This document shows, piece by piece, positions 1-6,758 of a DNA stretch of 15,784 bases. Every line of letters starts with the position of its first letter. Position 1 is the first letter of the stretch. This stretch comes from an uncultured Paenibacillaceae bacterium (GTDB taxonomy: Bacteria; Bacillota; Bacilli; Aneurinibacillales; Aneurinibacillaceae), in contig CAMLDI010000054.1 of assembly GCA_946478845.1 (NCBI GenBank), positions 1 through 15,784 of the forward strand, read 5' to 3'. The position numbers and the translations under genes are program-made. A model generated the notes under the pieces. That model saw only the letters and a program-made list of their open reading frames with translations, was not told the DNA's origin and ran no database searches.

Positions 1-26
1 TCTAGTTTTTTCATCATCTCGCTCAT
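1..26 (-). CDS. spoVR: Start of a probable SpoVR-family protein (partial, runs off the window)
   Basis: Only the first eight codons (MSEMMKKL) are inside the window. The ATG shares one base with the TAA stop of yhbH (TAATGA arrangement), and a GAGGG ribosome binding site lies 7 bases upstream inside the yhbH end, so translational coupling is likely. The identity rests on context: in many spore formers, and in proteobacteria as yeaG-yeaH-ycgB, prkA and yhbH are followed by a spoVR-type gene involved in spore cortex formation. The visible residues alone do not identify the family. Confidence 0.5.
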
Positions 27-1177
27 TATGTTCCCTCTTTTCTAAAGAAGGTGGTCAGGGCTTTATATACTTCACCCTTTTCTCGGATAATGGAATACTT
101 AAACTTGGGATCGTTCATATGTTTATAGGCTGACATCAATGTACTATGCCGGTTATATTGATTTACTTCCCCATAACAAAACATGTTAGATACACCCATC
201 AATTCTTTTACGAGCTTCACACAACGCTCATTATCTGAAGTTAAATTGTCTCCATCGGAAAAATGGAAGGGATAAATATTATATAAAGATGGGGAGTATC
301 TCTCACCGATAATTTCTAATGCCTTACGATAGGCGGAGGAACAAATCGTTCCTCCACTTTCTCCCTTCGTAAAGAATTCTTCCTCAGAAACTTCTTTAGC
401 CTCTGTATGATGGGCAATAAAGACCACTTCCACTTTCTCATACCTGGTTCTTAAAAAACGAACCATCCAGAAAAAGAAACTTCTCGCTACATATTTCTCT
501 AAGACACCCATGGATCCAGAAGTATCCATCATGGCCAGAATCACAGCGTTAGAATGGGGATAAACAATTTCTTCCCATGTCTTAAAGCGCAGGTCATCTT
601 CAGAAATATTCTGTACCTGTTTATATCCGTTGCGCGCATTTCTTTTAATGGCTTCTAATAGGGTTCTTTTCTTATCGATATTTCCCATTAACCCTTTTTT
701 GCGGATATCATTAAACCGTATATCAGAAACAATAATTTCATCCTGTTGTTTCTGTTGCAGATTAGGCAATTCCATTTCAGAAAAGAGCATTTCCTCTAAT
801 TCTTCAACAGTGATTTCTGCCTCATAATAATCAACCCCGGGTTGATTCCCAGCCCCCTGGCCTTTCCCAGGACCTTTGCCAGGCTCTCCATCTCGAGCAA
901 TAACATCCCCAACCTTTGAATCCCCATTTCCCTGGCCAACATGCTGGCTTTTATTATAGTTATAACGAATGCGATATTCATCGAGAGAGCGAATGGGGAT
1001 TTTTACCACATCTTTACCTTTAGATAAGATAATATTTTCTTCACTGACAAGATCGGGAAGGTTTTTTTTGATTGCTTCTTTTACTTTTTCCAGGTGGCGC
1101 AATTGGTCCTGATGCCCTTTACGGTGAAGAGACCAGTCCTCGCGGGAAATAATAAACAAGGGTTCATTCATATTCAT
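26..1177 (-). CDS. yhbH: YhbH/YeaH-family stress and sporulation protein (DUF444, VWA-like)
   Basis: This 383-residue protein belongs to the DUF444/YhbH family, which travels with the PrkA kinase and is linked to sporulation in Bacillus and to stress and stationary phase in enterobacteria (YeaH). The N-terminal part (about 1-80) is charged. A Gly-rich low-complexity linker follows at about 81-114. The C-terminal half is a von Willebrand A-like domain with the metal-site signature DTSGSMG at 218-224, a candidate second-loop Thr277 (SGGT) and FSDGDN at 306-311. The VWA-like fold suggests a metal-dependent protein-binding role, but the molecular function is not known to me. The start is supported by AGGGGG six bases before the ATG; a second in-frame ATG lies two codons on. 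It sits 31 bases downstream of prkA and overlaps the next gene by one base, so all three are probably one operon. Confidence 0.92.
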   Translation of the reverse strand: MNMNEPLFIISREDWSLHRKGHQDQLRHLEKVKEAIKKNLPDLVSEENIILSKGKDVVKIPIRSLDEYRIRYNYNKSQHVGQGNGDSKVGDVIARDGEPGKGPGKGQGAGNQPGVDYYEAEITVEELEEMLFSEMELPNLQQKQQDEIIVSDIRFNDIRKKGLMGNIDKKRTLLEAIKRNARNGYKQVQNISEDDLRFKTWEEIVYPHSNAVILAMMDTSGSMGVLEKYVARSFFFWMVRFLRTRYEKVEVVFIAHHTEAKEVSEEEFFTKGESGGTICSSAYRKALEIIGERYSPSLYNIYPFHFSDGDNLTSDNERCVKLVKELMGVSNMFCYGEVNQYNRHSTLMSAYKHMNDPKFKYSIIREKGEVYKALTTFFRKEGT

Positions 1178-1208
1178 TCTTTTCCCCCTTCCCTGTCCCT
1201 ATTTCACT

Positions 1209-3107
1209 TTATCGATTCAATAAACTTCCTACATAACGAAGAAGTTCATTGGCACAAATTGGGCAATAACCATGCTCATCAATTAAACGGGCAGTTACTT
1301 CATTCACTTTCTTCAGCTGCATTTCATCAGGCGTTTTGCTTGAAGTCGTGATTTTCACCACATCTTTTAAATCAGCAAACAGCTTTTTCTCAATGGCTTC
1401 ACGGAGGCGCTCATGGCTGTTATAGTCAAATCGTTTTCCCTTGCGGGCATAGGCAGAAATCCGAATGAGAATCTCTTCCCGGAAGGCTTTTTTCGCATTT
1501 TCGGATATGCCGATTTGTTCTTCAATGGAGCGCATGAGTTTTTCGTCCGCTTCTAATTCTTCACCGGTAATTGGGTCACGCAATTTGGATTTATTGCAGT
1601 AGGATTCAACATTATCGAGGTAATTGTCCATGAGGGTTTTAGCAGATTCTTCATAGGAGTAGACAAAAGCTTTTTGCACTTCTTTTTTAGCTAATTCATC
1701 ATATTCTTTTCGGGCAATATTGATAAAGTTTAAATATCTTTCTTTCTCTTCTTTAGATATGGTTGCACTTTGATCAAGGCCATCTTTTAATGCTCTTAAA
1801 ATGTCTAATGCATTGATGCATTCAGTATCTCTCCGAATAAGAGCACTGGAAATTCGATTTATGACATATCTTGGGTCAATTCCAGCCATGCCCTCATCAT
1901 TAAATTCATTTTGCAATTCTTTGATATCCGCTTCTTTAAAGCCTTCTACAGCTTCCCCGTTGTATAATCTTAATTTTTTAAGTAAATCTACCCCTTGTTT
2001 TTTCGTATCTTTGAGACGAGTTAATATGGAGAAAATAGCGGCTGCTTTTAATGCGTGAGGGGCAATATGGACATGGCCTAAATCACTTTGTTTAATTAAC
2101 TTGCCATAAATTTTTTCCTCATCAGACACCCTTAAATTGTAAGGCATCCGCATGACAATAATCCGTGATTGAAGAGCCTCATTCTTTTTATTGGAAATAA
2201 AAGAACGATATTCTGATTCATTGGTATGGGCTACAATGAGTTCATCAGCAGAAATTAAAGCAAACCGCCCTGCTTTAAAGTTTCCTTCCTGGGTCAGGGA
2301 AAGCAAATTCCATAGGAATTTTTCATCACATTTTAACATTTCCTGGAATTCCATTAAACCTCGATTGGCTTTGTTCAATTCACCATCAAAACGATAAGCC
2401 CTTGGATCCGATTCAGATCCATATTGGGTAATTGTTGAAAAATCTATGCTTCCCGTAAGGTCTGCAATATCCTGTGATTTAGGATCTGATGGGCTAAAGG
2501 TCCCTACCCCTTTTCTTTGGGCTTCAGAAAGAAGGATACGTTCTACAGGCATTTCTTCGATATGACCATTAAATTCTGTATCTAATCTCATCTGGCAATA
2601 AGGGCATAAGTTTCCTTCGATAATAATTCCCAATTCATTCTCCACTTCTTCCCGAAGTTCATGGGGAATAAGATGCAGAGGTTCTTCATGCATCGGGCAA
2701 CCTTTAATCCCATACAACCCTCCCGCTTCCGTACGGGAAAATTGTTCAAGTCCTCGTTTTAACATAGTTACAAGGGTGGATTTACCGCCACTAACAGGAC
2801 CCATCAATAATAAAATTCTTTTGCGAACATCCAGCCGCATGGCTGCGGAATGAAAATATTCCTCTACCAGCTTTTCTATAGATCGGTCAAGCCCAAAAAT
2901 TTCCCGATTAAAAAAAGCATACGACTTACTTCCATCTTCATTTACTTCGATACCACTATGTTTAATCATGTTGTAAACGCGGGAGTGGGCTGTCTGGGTA
3001 ACGTGCGGATTTTTCTTTACAATCTCTAAATAATCGGCAAAAGTACCATCCCAGGCTAAATGCTCTTCCCTTGTTCGATACTCTGAAATCCGCTTTAGAA
3101 TATTCAT
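1209..3107 (-). CDS. prkA: PrkA AAA+ protein (serine kinase / sporulation regulator)
   Basis: PrkA is a cytoplasmic AAA+ protein of sporulating cells, described first as a serine protein kinase and more recently as having ATP-dependent protease activity; which activity matters is unsettled. From the start chosen here it is 632 residues, close to B. subtilis PrkA. The N-terminal segment contains the family-typical TFADYLEIV and QTAHSRVYNMIK. Walker A is GPVSGGKST at about 103-111, with a Walker B-like GLMEFQEM near 250. A CPYCQMRL motif near 168 could bind metal but has only one visible Cys pair. The C-terminal 250 residues are helical and highly charged (PrkA C-terminal domain). I chose the ATG at 3107 because AGGAG stands 5 bases before it; the in-frame GTG at 3113 abuts that AGGAG directly and is poorly placed. 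It is the first gene of the prkA-yhbH-(spoVR) operon. Confidence 0.95.
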   Translation of the reverse strand: MNILKRISEYRTREEHLAWDGTFADYLEIVKKNPHVTQTAHSRVYNMIKHSGIEVNEDGSKSYAFFNREIFGLDRSIEKLVEEYFHSAAMRLDVRKRILLLMGPVSGGKSTLVTMLKRGLEQFSRTEAGGLYGIKGCPMHEEPLHLIPHELREEVENELGIIIEGNLCPYCQMRLDTEFNGHIEEMPVERILLSEAQRKGVGTFSPSDPKSQDIADLTGSIDFSTITQYGSESDPRAYRFDGELNKANRGLMEFQEMLKCDEKFLWNLLSLTQEGNFKAGRFALISADELIVAHTNESEYRSFISNKKNEALQSRIIVMRMPYNLRVSDEEKIYGKLIKQSDLGHVHIAPHALKAAAIFSILTRLKDTKKQGVDLLKKLRLYNGEAVEGFKEADIKELQNEFNDEGMAGIDPRYVINRISSALIRRDTECINALDILRALKDGLDQSATISKEEKERYLNFINIARKEYDELAKKEVQKAFVYSYEESAKTLMDNYLDNVESYCNKSKLRDPITGEELEADEKLMRSIEEQIGISENAKKAFREEILIRISAYARKGKRFDYNSHERLREAIEKKLFADLKDVVKITTSSKTPDEMQLKKVNEVTARLIDEHGYCPICANELLRYVGSLLNR

Positions 3108-3176
3108 GGGCACTCCTCTCCTTTTCCTCGTACCGTATTACATGTCAATAAGGGGTATTTTTACTATCCTATTCTG

Positions 3177-3205
3177 TAGGTATGAATGACATGCATTGCT
3201 AATGA
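3177..3205 (-). promoter_or_regulatory. Weak candidate sigma-E-type promoter for prkA
   Basis: On the minus strand, TCATTAG (3199-3205) and CATACCTA (3177-3184) are separated by 14 bases. This resembles the spacing and part of the sequence of sporulation sigma-E promoters (-10 CATACA-like), about 70 bases before the prkA start. Only the first five bases of the -10 match well, so this is a guess prompted by the known sigma-E control of prkA in B. subtilis. The rest of 3114-3254 shows nothing else I can support. Confidence 0.22.
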
Positions 3206-3254
3206 GAAATCTTGAGTTGCAGTGCTTACGTTAAAAAACTACAGTACATAGTGC

Positions 3255-3290
3255 AAAAAAGAACCATGGGAATCTTTCCTATGGCTCTTT
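3255..3290 (-). terminator. Intrinsic terminator of the monooxygenase gene
   Basis: Read on the minus strand, AGAGCCATAGGAA pairs with TTCCCATGGTTCT (13 pairs, two of them G-U) around a 3-base loop, followed directly by a run of six T. It lies 27 bases after the stop of the monooxygenase gene and separates it from prkA. Confidence 0.88.
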
Positions 3291-3316
3291 CTATTGCTGT
3301 CTGTATTTTGCTGTTA

Positions 3317-3619
3317 TTATTTTTCGTATGCTGCACTATGTATTACTTCAAAAATTTCAATCTGAGAATCCGTTGCTGGACTTTGGCCAGGATGGGAATG
3401 GGCCCGCTTAAAGTTTTCACTCTCAGTCCAGGCTTTAAATGATGCTTCATTATCCCACTTGGTATAAACGACTTGTTTGCCATCTTCCTTAGAACTAAGG
3501 AACTGGAACTCTAAACAACCAGGAACCTGCCTCATACGTTCAGAACTTTTGCCAAACATTTCTGCCATTCTATTCCTCATTTCTACTGGAACCTGAAGAA
3601 CATTCATAACAACGTACAT
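3317..3619 (-). CDS. Antibiotic-biosynthesis-monooxygenase-fold protein, probable heme-degrading monooxygenase (IsdG/HmoA type)
   Basis: This is a 100-residue single ABM ferredoxin-like domain. Proteins of the IsdG/IsdI/HmoA group cleave heme oxidatively to release iron in the cytoplasm. The catalytic triad of IsdG-type enzymes (Asn, Trp, His) appears to be conserved as Asn6, Trp64 and His74, with the 10-residue Trp-His spacing of S. aureus IsdG. Other family-like features are the PGCLEFQFL and VVYTKWDNEASFKAW stretches. Length and single domain fit HmoA/IsdG rather than the longer HmoB. The ATG is preceded by GGAGG nine bases away, and that site can fold into a small hairpin. The gene is monocistronic, with its own terminator, and no iron-uptake genes are beside it. 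A general ABM-domain role cannot be excluded. Confidence 0.82.
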   Translation of the reverse strand: MYVVMNVLQVPVEMRNRMAEMFGKSSERMRQVPGCLEFQFLSSKEDGKQVVYTKWDNEASFKAWTESENFKRAHSHPGQSPATDSQIEIFEVIHSAAYEK

Positions 3620-3692
3620 CTGGAGCCACCTCCATTTTTAGTCGTATTACCACTATACCAAAATTTTTATTACAGCACCACTATACACCTTG

Positions 3693-3721
3693 TTCACAAG
3701 TGTATTTTAATGGGCTATAAT
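3693..3721 (+). promoter_or_regulatory. Sigma-A-type promoter for the small membrane peptide gene
   Basis: TTCACA (3693-3698), one mismatch from the consensus -35, stands 17 bases from a perfect TATAAT (3716-3721). Transcription would begin near 3728, about 45 bases before the ATG of the small gene. The -35 overlaps an interrupted inverted repeat, CTTGT-TC-ACAAG, that could bind a regulator. Confidence 0.75.
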
Positions 3722-3742
3722 AAAGACTGGGTTCTAGTCATT

Positions 3743-3758
3743 TTTCAACATGTTGAAA
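3743..3758. repeat. 16-bp perfect palindrome next to the small gene's ribosome binding site
   Basis: TTTCAACATGTTGAAA is a perfect 16-bp palindrome. It falls inside the predicted 5' leader of the small membrane peptide gene, and its last bases run into the ribosome binding site (GAAAGGGG). It could be an operator or an RNA hairpin that masks the site. Confidence 0.6.
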
Positions 3759-3772
3759 GGGGTTCTATATAC

Positions 3773-3859
3773 ATGATTATTATTTTGACTGTATTCGTTT
3801 TAGTACTGGCTGCAATCTTCACATCAGGCTATAGCGAAGATAAGACATTTGGTCTCTAA
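3773..3859 (+). CDS. Small single-span membrane peptide, 28 residues, unknown function
   Basis: The reading frame encodes a 28-residue peptide. Residues 1-16 (MIIILTVFVLVLAAIF) are strongly hydrophobic and form one predicted membrane segment; the tail TSGYSEDKTFGL is polar. I do not recognise it. The case for a real gene is the full set of signals around it: TTCACA-17-TATAAT upstream, an AAGGGG ribosome binding site 10 bases before the ATG, and a strong terminator starting 22 bases after the stop. It is the only intact protein gene on the plus strand in this window and lies in the gap between two minus-strand genes. Tiny membrane proteins of this shape often act as accessory subunits or regulators of larger membrane complexes, but no partner is apparent nearby. 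Confidence 0.62.
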   Translation: MIIILTVFVLVLAAIFTSGYSEDKTFGL

Positions 3860-3880
3860 TCCCAACTCTTATGGGAAAAG

Positions 3881-3913
3881 AAAAAGGCAAACTCTTTAAG
3901 AGTTTGCCTTTTT
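3881..3913. terminator. Bidirectional intrinsic terminator between the small gene and the phosphorylase gene
   Basis: AAAAAGGCAAACTCTT and AAGAGTTTGCCTTTTT form a perfect 16-bp inverted repeat around one central base. Because the outer arms are A5 and T5, either strand yields a GC-containing stem followed by a U tract. It ends the small plus-strand gene and the minus-strand phosphorylase gene. The last codons of the latter (KKKANS and the stop) are part of the stem. Confidence 0.9.
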
Positions 3914-4747
3914 CTTTTCTTGTAATAAAGTTTCCTTGCGAAGTTCATGACATCCGCAAATTTCCTGATTGTCATCTATTTGTTTTAATGTATCTAACAA
4001 AATATTGCCAATGGTTTTAGATTCTTCGAAGAAGATATTGGATAGATCTTTATGCTCCCAATCCTTAATAATCCCTTCTGCGTAATTTACAACCATATAC
4101 ATTCCTGCATAACAGGCTCCAATTTCCCTTGCTAAATACACTTCTGGACAGATGCTTTGTCCAACAATATCTCCATGCATGTTCCGATACATTTGCACTT
4201 CTGCAGGACTTTCAAAATGTCGTCCATCTGTATTAACATAAATTCCTCTGTTAAACACATATCGCCCCTGAGGGAACACATATTCTTTCGCTACATCGGC
4301 CAAAGCTTTTGCCACAGTAGGGCAAATGGATTGGCGCATTACCAATAAATAGGGTCCCCCCAGACCCACATCTTTTCTCATGGACTGGTCAATATAATCA
4401 TTAGGAATAACTAAATCCCGCAATTCAAGAAGATGGTTAATACTGCCTACACCACCTTCAGCCAGGATTTTCTTTACTCCAGCTTCTTTAAAAACCCAGA
4501 ACATTTGTTGGCTGGCCACTCCTCTTGTAACTTCATTGGGCCGCCAACCATGCATTTTACAGGTTAGAAACTGCTTTCCATCTAATTCAACCAGTTTCAT
4601 TTCCGGGCTAACCCCAAAGGGCGTTTCAAAAAAGAGGCCTTTTTCAAGTACGCGCACATCTGAGCGTTCTAAATCCTCTGGAAAGGTAATGGAAAAGGTG
4701 CTGGACCCTCCAATAATAGCAAAGGTCACCTTAGGAATTTTATTCAT
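3896..4747 (-). CDS. MTA/purine nucleoside phosphorylase (PNP family 2, MtnP-like)
   Basis: A 283-residue trimeric-type nucleoside phosphorylase that would cleave 5'-methylthioadenosine or a 6-oxopurine nucleoside with phosphate, feeding purine and methionine salvage. Visible family motifs are the phosphate loop IIGGSST (11-17), the substrate loop MHGWRPNEVTRG (65-76), EGGVGSIN (97-104), YVNTDGRHFESPAE (170-183) and the stretch GQSICPEVYLARE (196-208) including the catalytic-region Glu202. In methylthioadenosine phosphorylases the purine is bound by two Asp (human D220 and D222, in a TDYD motif). Here the corresponding positions read NYAE, with Asn221 and Ala223, which points to 6-oxopurine preference. 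A generic label is therefore safer than mtnP. The gene starts 17 bases after the trmL stop with GGAGG 12 bases before the ATG, so the two are one operon. Confidence 0.82.
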   Translation of the reverse strand: MNKIPKVTFAIIGGSSTFSITFPEDLERSDVRVLEKGLFFETPFGVSPEMKLVELDGKQFLTCKMHGWRPNEVTRGVASQQMFWVFKEAGVKKILAEGGVGSINHLLELRDLVIPNDYIDQSMRKDVGLGGPYLLVMRQSICPTVAKALADVAKEYVFPQGRYVFNRGIYVNTDGRHFESPAEVQMYRNMHGDIVGQSICPEVYLAREIGACYAGMYMVVNYAEGIIKDWEHKDLSNIFFEESKTIGNILLDTLKQIDDNQEICGCHELRKETLLQEKKKANS

Positions 4748-4764
4748 TATTACTCTCTGCCTCC

Positions 4765-5229
4765 TTATTTCATGCCAGGAAAACCAATTTGACGTAATGC
4801 TTCAAACAAAATAATTGCTGCAGTATTGGATAAGTTTAAAGAACGAGTCGCATCACTCATTGGTATTCTGATTACTTGTTCAGGATATTGATCGAGAATT
4901 TCTTTAGGAATTCCTTTTGTTTCCTTGCCAAAAACAAAAAAGTCCTCATCCTGATAGGTAACATCTGAATAAAATTGATTCCCGCTTGTCTCAATAAAAA
5001 AGAATCGGCCTTCTGGATGTTTTTCTGCAAAATCCTGAAAGGATTCATAGTACGTAATATCCACTGCAAACCAGTAATCCAGGCCGGCACGTTTTAAATA
5101 CCTGTCTTCTGTGGAAAAACCAAGTGGTTTAATTAAATGTAAACGGGTCTTTGTTCCTGCACAGGTTCTCGCAATATTTCCCGTGTTAGCGGGAATGAGT
5201 GGTTCATGTAGTACAATATTAAATGCCAT
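4765..5229 (-). CDS. trmL: tRNA (cytidine/uridine-34 2'-O)-methyltransferase TrmL (CspR)
   Basis: A 154-residue SPOUT-class methyltransferase that methylates the ribose of the wobble base (C34/U34) in certain leucine tRNAs using S-adenosylmethionine. The family length is about 155-160 residues, so this is full length. Signature segments are EPLIPANTGNIARTC (9-23), FGKETKGIP (100-108) and RSLNLSNTAAIILFEALRQ (129-147), which together form the trefoil-knot cofactor site. The ATG is preceded by GGGGTGAAAGGA. A promoter is visible immediately upstream, and the phosphorylase gene follows in the same transcript. The B. subtilis orthologue is CspR. Confidence 0.93.
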   Translation of the reverse strand: MAFNIVLHEPLIPANTGNIARTCAGTKTRLHLIKPLGFSTEDRYLKRAGLDYWFAVDITYYESFQDFAEKHPEGRFFFIETSGNQFYSDVTYQDEDFFVFGKETKGIPKEILDQYPEQVIRIPMSDATRSLNLSNTAAIILFEALRQIGFPGMK

Positions 5230-5251
5230 TTATCCTTTCACCCCAAAACCC

Positions 5252-5281
5252 ATGATACAATTTTATTCTATACAATGTCCA
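5252..5281 (-). promoter_or_regulatory. Sigma-A-type promoter for trmL and the phosphorylase gene
   Basis: On the minus strand TGGACA (5276-5281) and TATCAT (5252-5257) are 18 bases apart, each one mismatch from consensus. Transcription would begin about 15 bases before the trmL ATG. No terminator is visible between the RDD gene and this promoter, so read-through from upstream is also possible. Confidence 0.5.
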
Positions 5282-5308
5282 TTTTTTTGGAGGAATTTAT
5301 CGTCCTTT

Positions 5309-5722
5309 CTATACTTTTATCACATAGGTTCCGGCAATTTTGTCATGCCATCCCTGTTTACGAAAATCAAAGGCCACCCATAAATATCCCAGACAAAAGA
5401 TAAGAAATGATACAATTCTTCCAAAAATTTCCCGTAAAATAACCGTCTTCCATCCATTTGGATAGCCATCTACCTTTATCACCCGAATACGGCAAATCAT
5501 TTTGCCAGGTGTTTGCCCGTAAGACACCAGGAACCAGGTCAAATATAACAAGTTTACCCCAATTTCAAAAATAATAGTAAGCACATACATCCAATAAAAG
5601 GTTCTTACATACATCGTACCTATTCCAAGCAGGAAAAACTCCAGTATCACATCAATAATCACTAAAATAATTAAATCAATAAGCAAGGCACCTAAGCGAA
5701 TCCAAAAACCTGCAAACTTCAT
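5309..5722 (-). CDS. RDD-family integral membrane protein
   Basis: A 137-residue protein with three predicted membrane spans (about 10-33, 42-68 and 100-120). It has the RDD family hallmarks: an early Arg9 and Asp16 in FWIRLGALLID, the GQTPGK loop (69-74) before a conserved IRVIKVDG strand, and the C-terminal DFRKQGWHDKIAGTYVI. RDD proteins have no general assigned function; some members have been implicated in cation/proton exchange or ion homeostasis. The start has AAGGGTG eight bases before the ATG. It lies 60 bases downstream of the amidase gene with no clear terminator between them, and upstream of the trmL promoter. Confidence 0.88.
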   Translation of the reverse strand: MKFAGFWIRLGALLIDLIILVIIDVILEFFLLGIGTMYVRTFYWMYVLTIIFEIGVNLLYLTWFLVSYGQTPGKMICRIRVIKVDGYPNGWKTVILREIFGRIVSFLIFCLGYLWVAFDFRKQGWHDKIAGTYVIKV

Positions 5723-5782
5723 CTAGATGTCACCCTTTCTAAATCTTTTTTTACACCGTATTCTTAGAAAAGGTTTGCTATG

Positions 5783-6673
5783 TTACAAAATATGAAAAAA
5801 AGCATATCGAATGTTAGGCGTATAAGCTGTTGAATTACGGTAATCCCAATAACGATTCCTGCTATTGGTTGTATGGGCATTGACAAGAGGCATTCCGTAT
5901 ACATCTTTTCGTACAACAATGGTATTATGTTGCCACCTGCCATCCCCATCGAAATCATAACAAATCACATCCCCTATCATCAGCAGTTCAGGACGTTCCA
6001 CTTGTTGCACTTTAATATGGCCCCCTGTTTCTAAATACTGCTTAAAACTGTTAGCCACCGTCCAACTAAAACTCCAACCATTCTGGCCTCCCCTGTACCA
6101 CCAACCTTTACTGCGGCTTTGGGAAAATTCCATAGGAATTCCCCCTGCATAAAGGCATTGGGAAATAAAATTTGTGCAATCATCTTCAAAACGATGAAAG
6201 TTAGGATTAAAATCATTCCACCATAGTTCTGCATATCGTACAGCTTCCATACGATTGTAAACATACCGTGGCTGTCTTTTTATTTCTTCATTAAATACGT
6301 AAGGTTCTTCCTCATCTTGTTCCACAAGCCACCCATCAGTGGAATGTACCAGTGTAATTCTTTTTTGCACTTCTGTTTCTTGTTTATAGGTTTCATCTTC
6401 AATTAAATATAAAGTACTTTCTTTTATTAGAAGTAAAAGTTCCACACGTTTGTCTGTTTCCAATATGATTTTCATATGCTTAATATCTGATTTGCTTAAT
6501 AAAGGATAAACTTTTCTTTCTCTTTGTTGTTCATATAAATAAGAAAAAAGAGTTAAATATTGTTTTTGTTTATCTTCAATTATATAGTCTGAAATCCATG
6601 TAACATCCATTTCCACCAGTGCCCGATTTTTAAAGTACAGGTATTTCTTAAGAACTTCTTGCCAACTTGACAC
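5783..6673 (-). CDS. Amidase_6-domain protein (putative Cys peptidase/amidase of spore formers)
   Basis: From the start chosen here the protein has 296 residues. The C-terminal half carries the Amidase_6 signature. A candidate catalytic Cys lies in FEDDCTNFISQCLYAGG (Cys169 counted from the upstream GTG), followed by GGW/WWYR-type aromatic stretches, His252 in RWQHNTIVV and His270 in VNAHTTNS. The N-terminal half (about 1-130) is a family-typical extension with no signal peptide and no membrane span, so the protein may act in the cytoplasm or the mother cell unless exported another way. I chose the GTG at 6673 because AGGTGATC, which pairs with the extended 16S 3' end, sits three bases before it; that same sequence overlaps the alternative GTG at 6682. 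The substrate is unknown; amide or cell-wall peptide hydrolysis is an inference from the domain. Confidence 0.82.
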   Translation of the reverse strand: MSSWQEVLKKYLYFKNRALVEMDVTWISDYIIEDKQKQYLTLFSYLYEQQRERKVYPLLSKSDIKHMKIILETDKRVELLLLIKESTLYLIEDETYKQETEVQKRITLVHSTDGWLVEQDEEEPYVFNEEIKRQPRYVYNRMEAVRYAELWWNDFNPNFHRFEDDCTNFISQCLYAGGIPMEFSQSRSKGWWYRGGQNGWSFSWTVANSFKQYLETGGHIKVQQVERPELLMIGDVICYDFDGDGRWQHNTIVVRKDVYGMPLVNAHTTNSRNRYWDYRNSTAYTPNIRYAFFHIL

Positions 6674-6714
6674 GGTGATCACCTTTTTCCTTAGTCTACT
6701 GATATACTATTCTG

Positions 6715-6746
6715 CAAAAAGAAAAAGCACCCCAAAAGGATGCTTT
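6715..6746 (-). terminator. Intrinsic terminator after ogt
   Basis: On the minus strand AAAGCATCC pairs with GGGTGCTTT (9 pairs, one G-U) around TTTTG, followed by T-rich TTTTTCTTTTTG. It lies 12 bases after the ogt stop and closes the rnhA-queG-ogt group. Confidence 0.85.
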
Positions 6747-6758
6747 GAAAACACATTT

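Noticed and set aside
3212..3442. Plus-strand frame of 76 codons across the terminator and the monooxygenase gene
   Set aside because: It runs antisense through a well-supported gene and its terminator and has no good ribosome binding site.
5723..5782. Possible terminator between the amidase and RDD genes (TTTCTAA ... TTAGAAA)
   Set aside because: The arms are AT-rich, widely spaced and not followed by a T tract.
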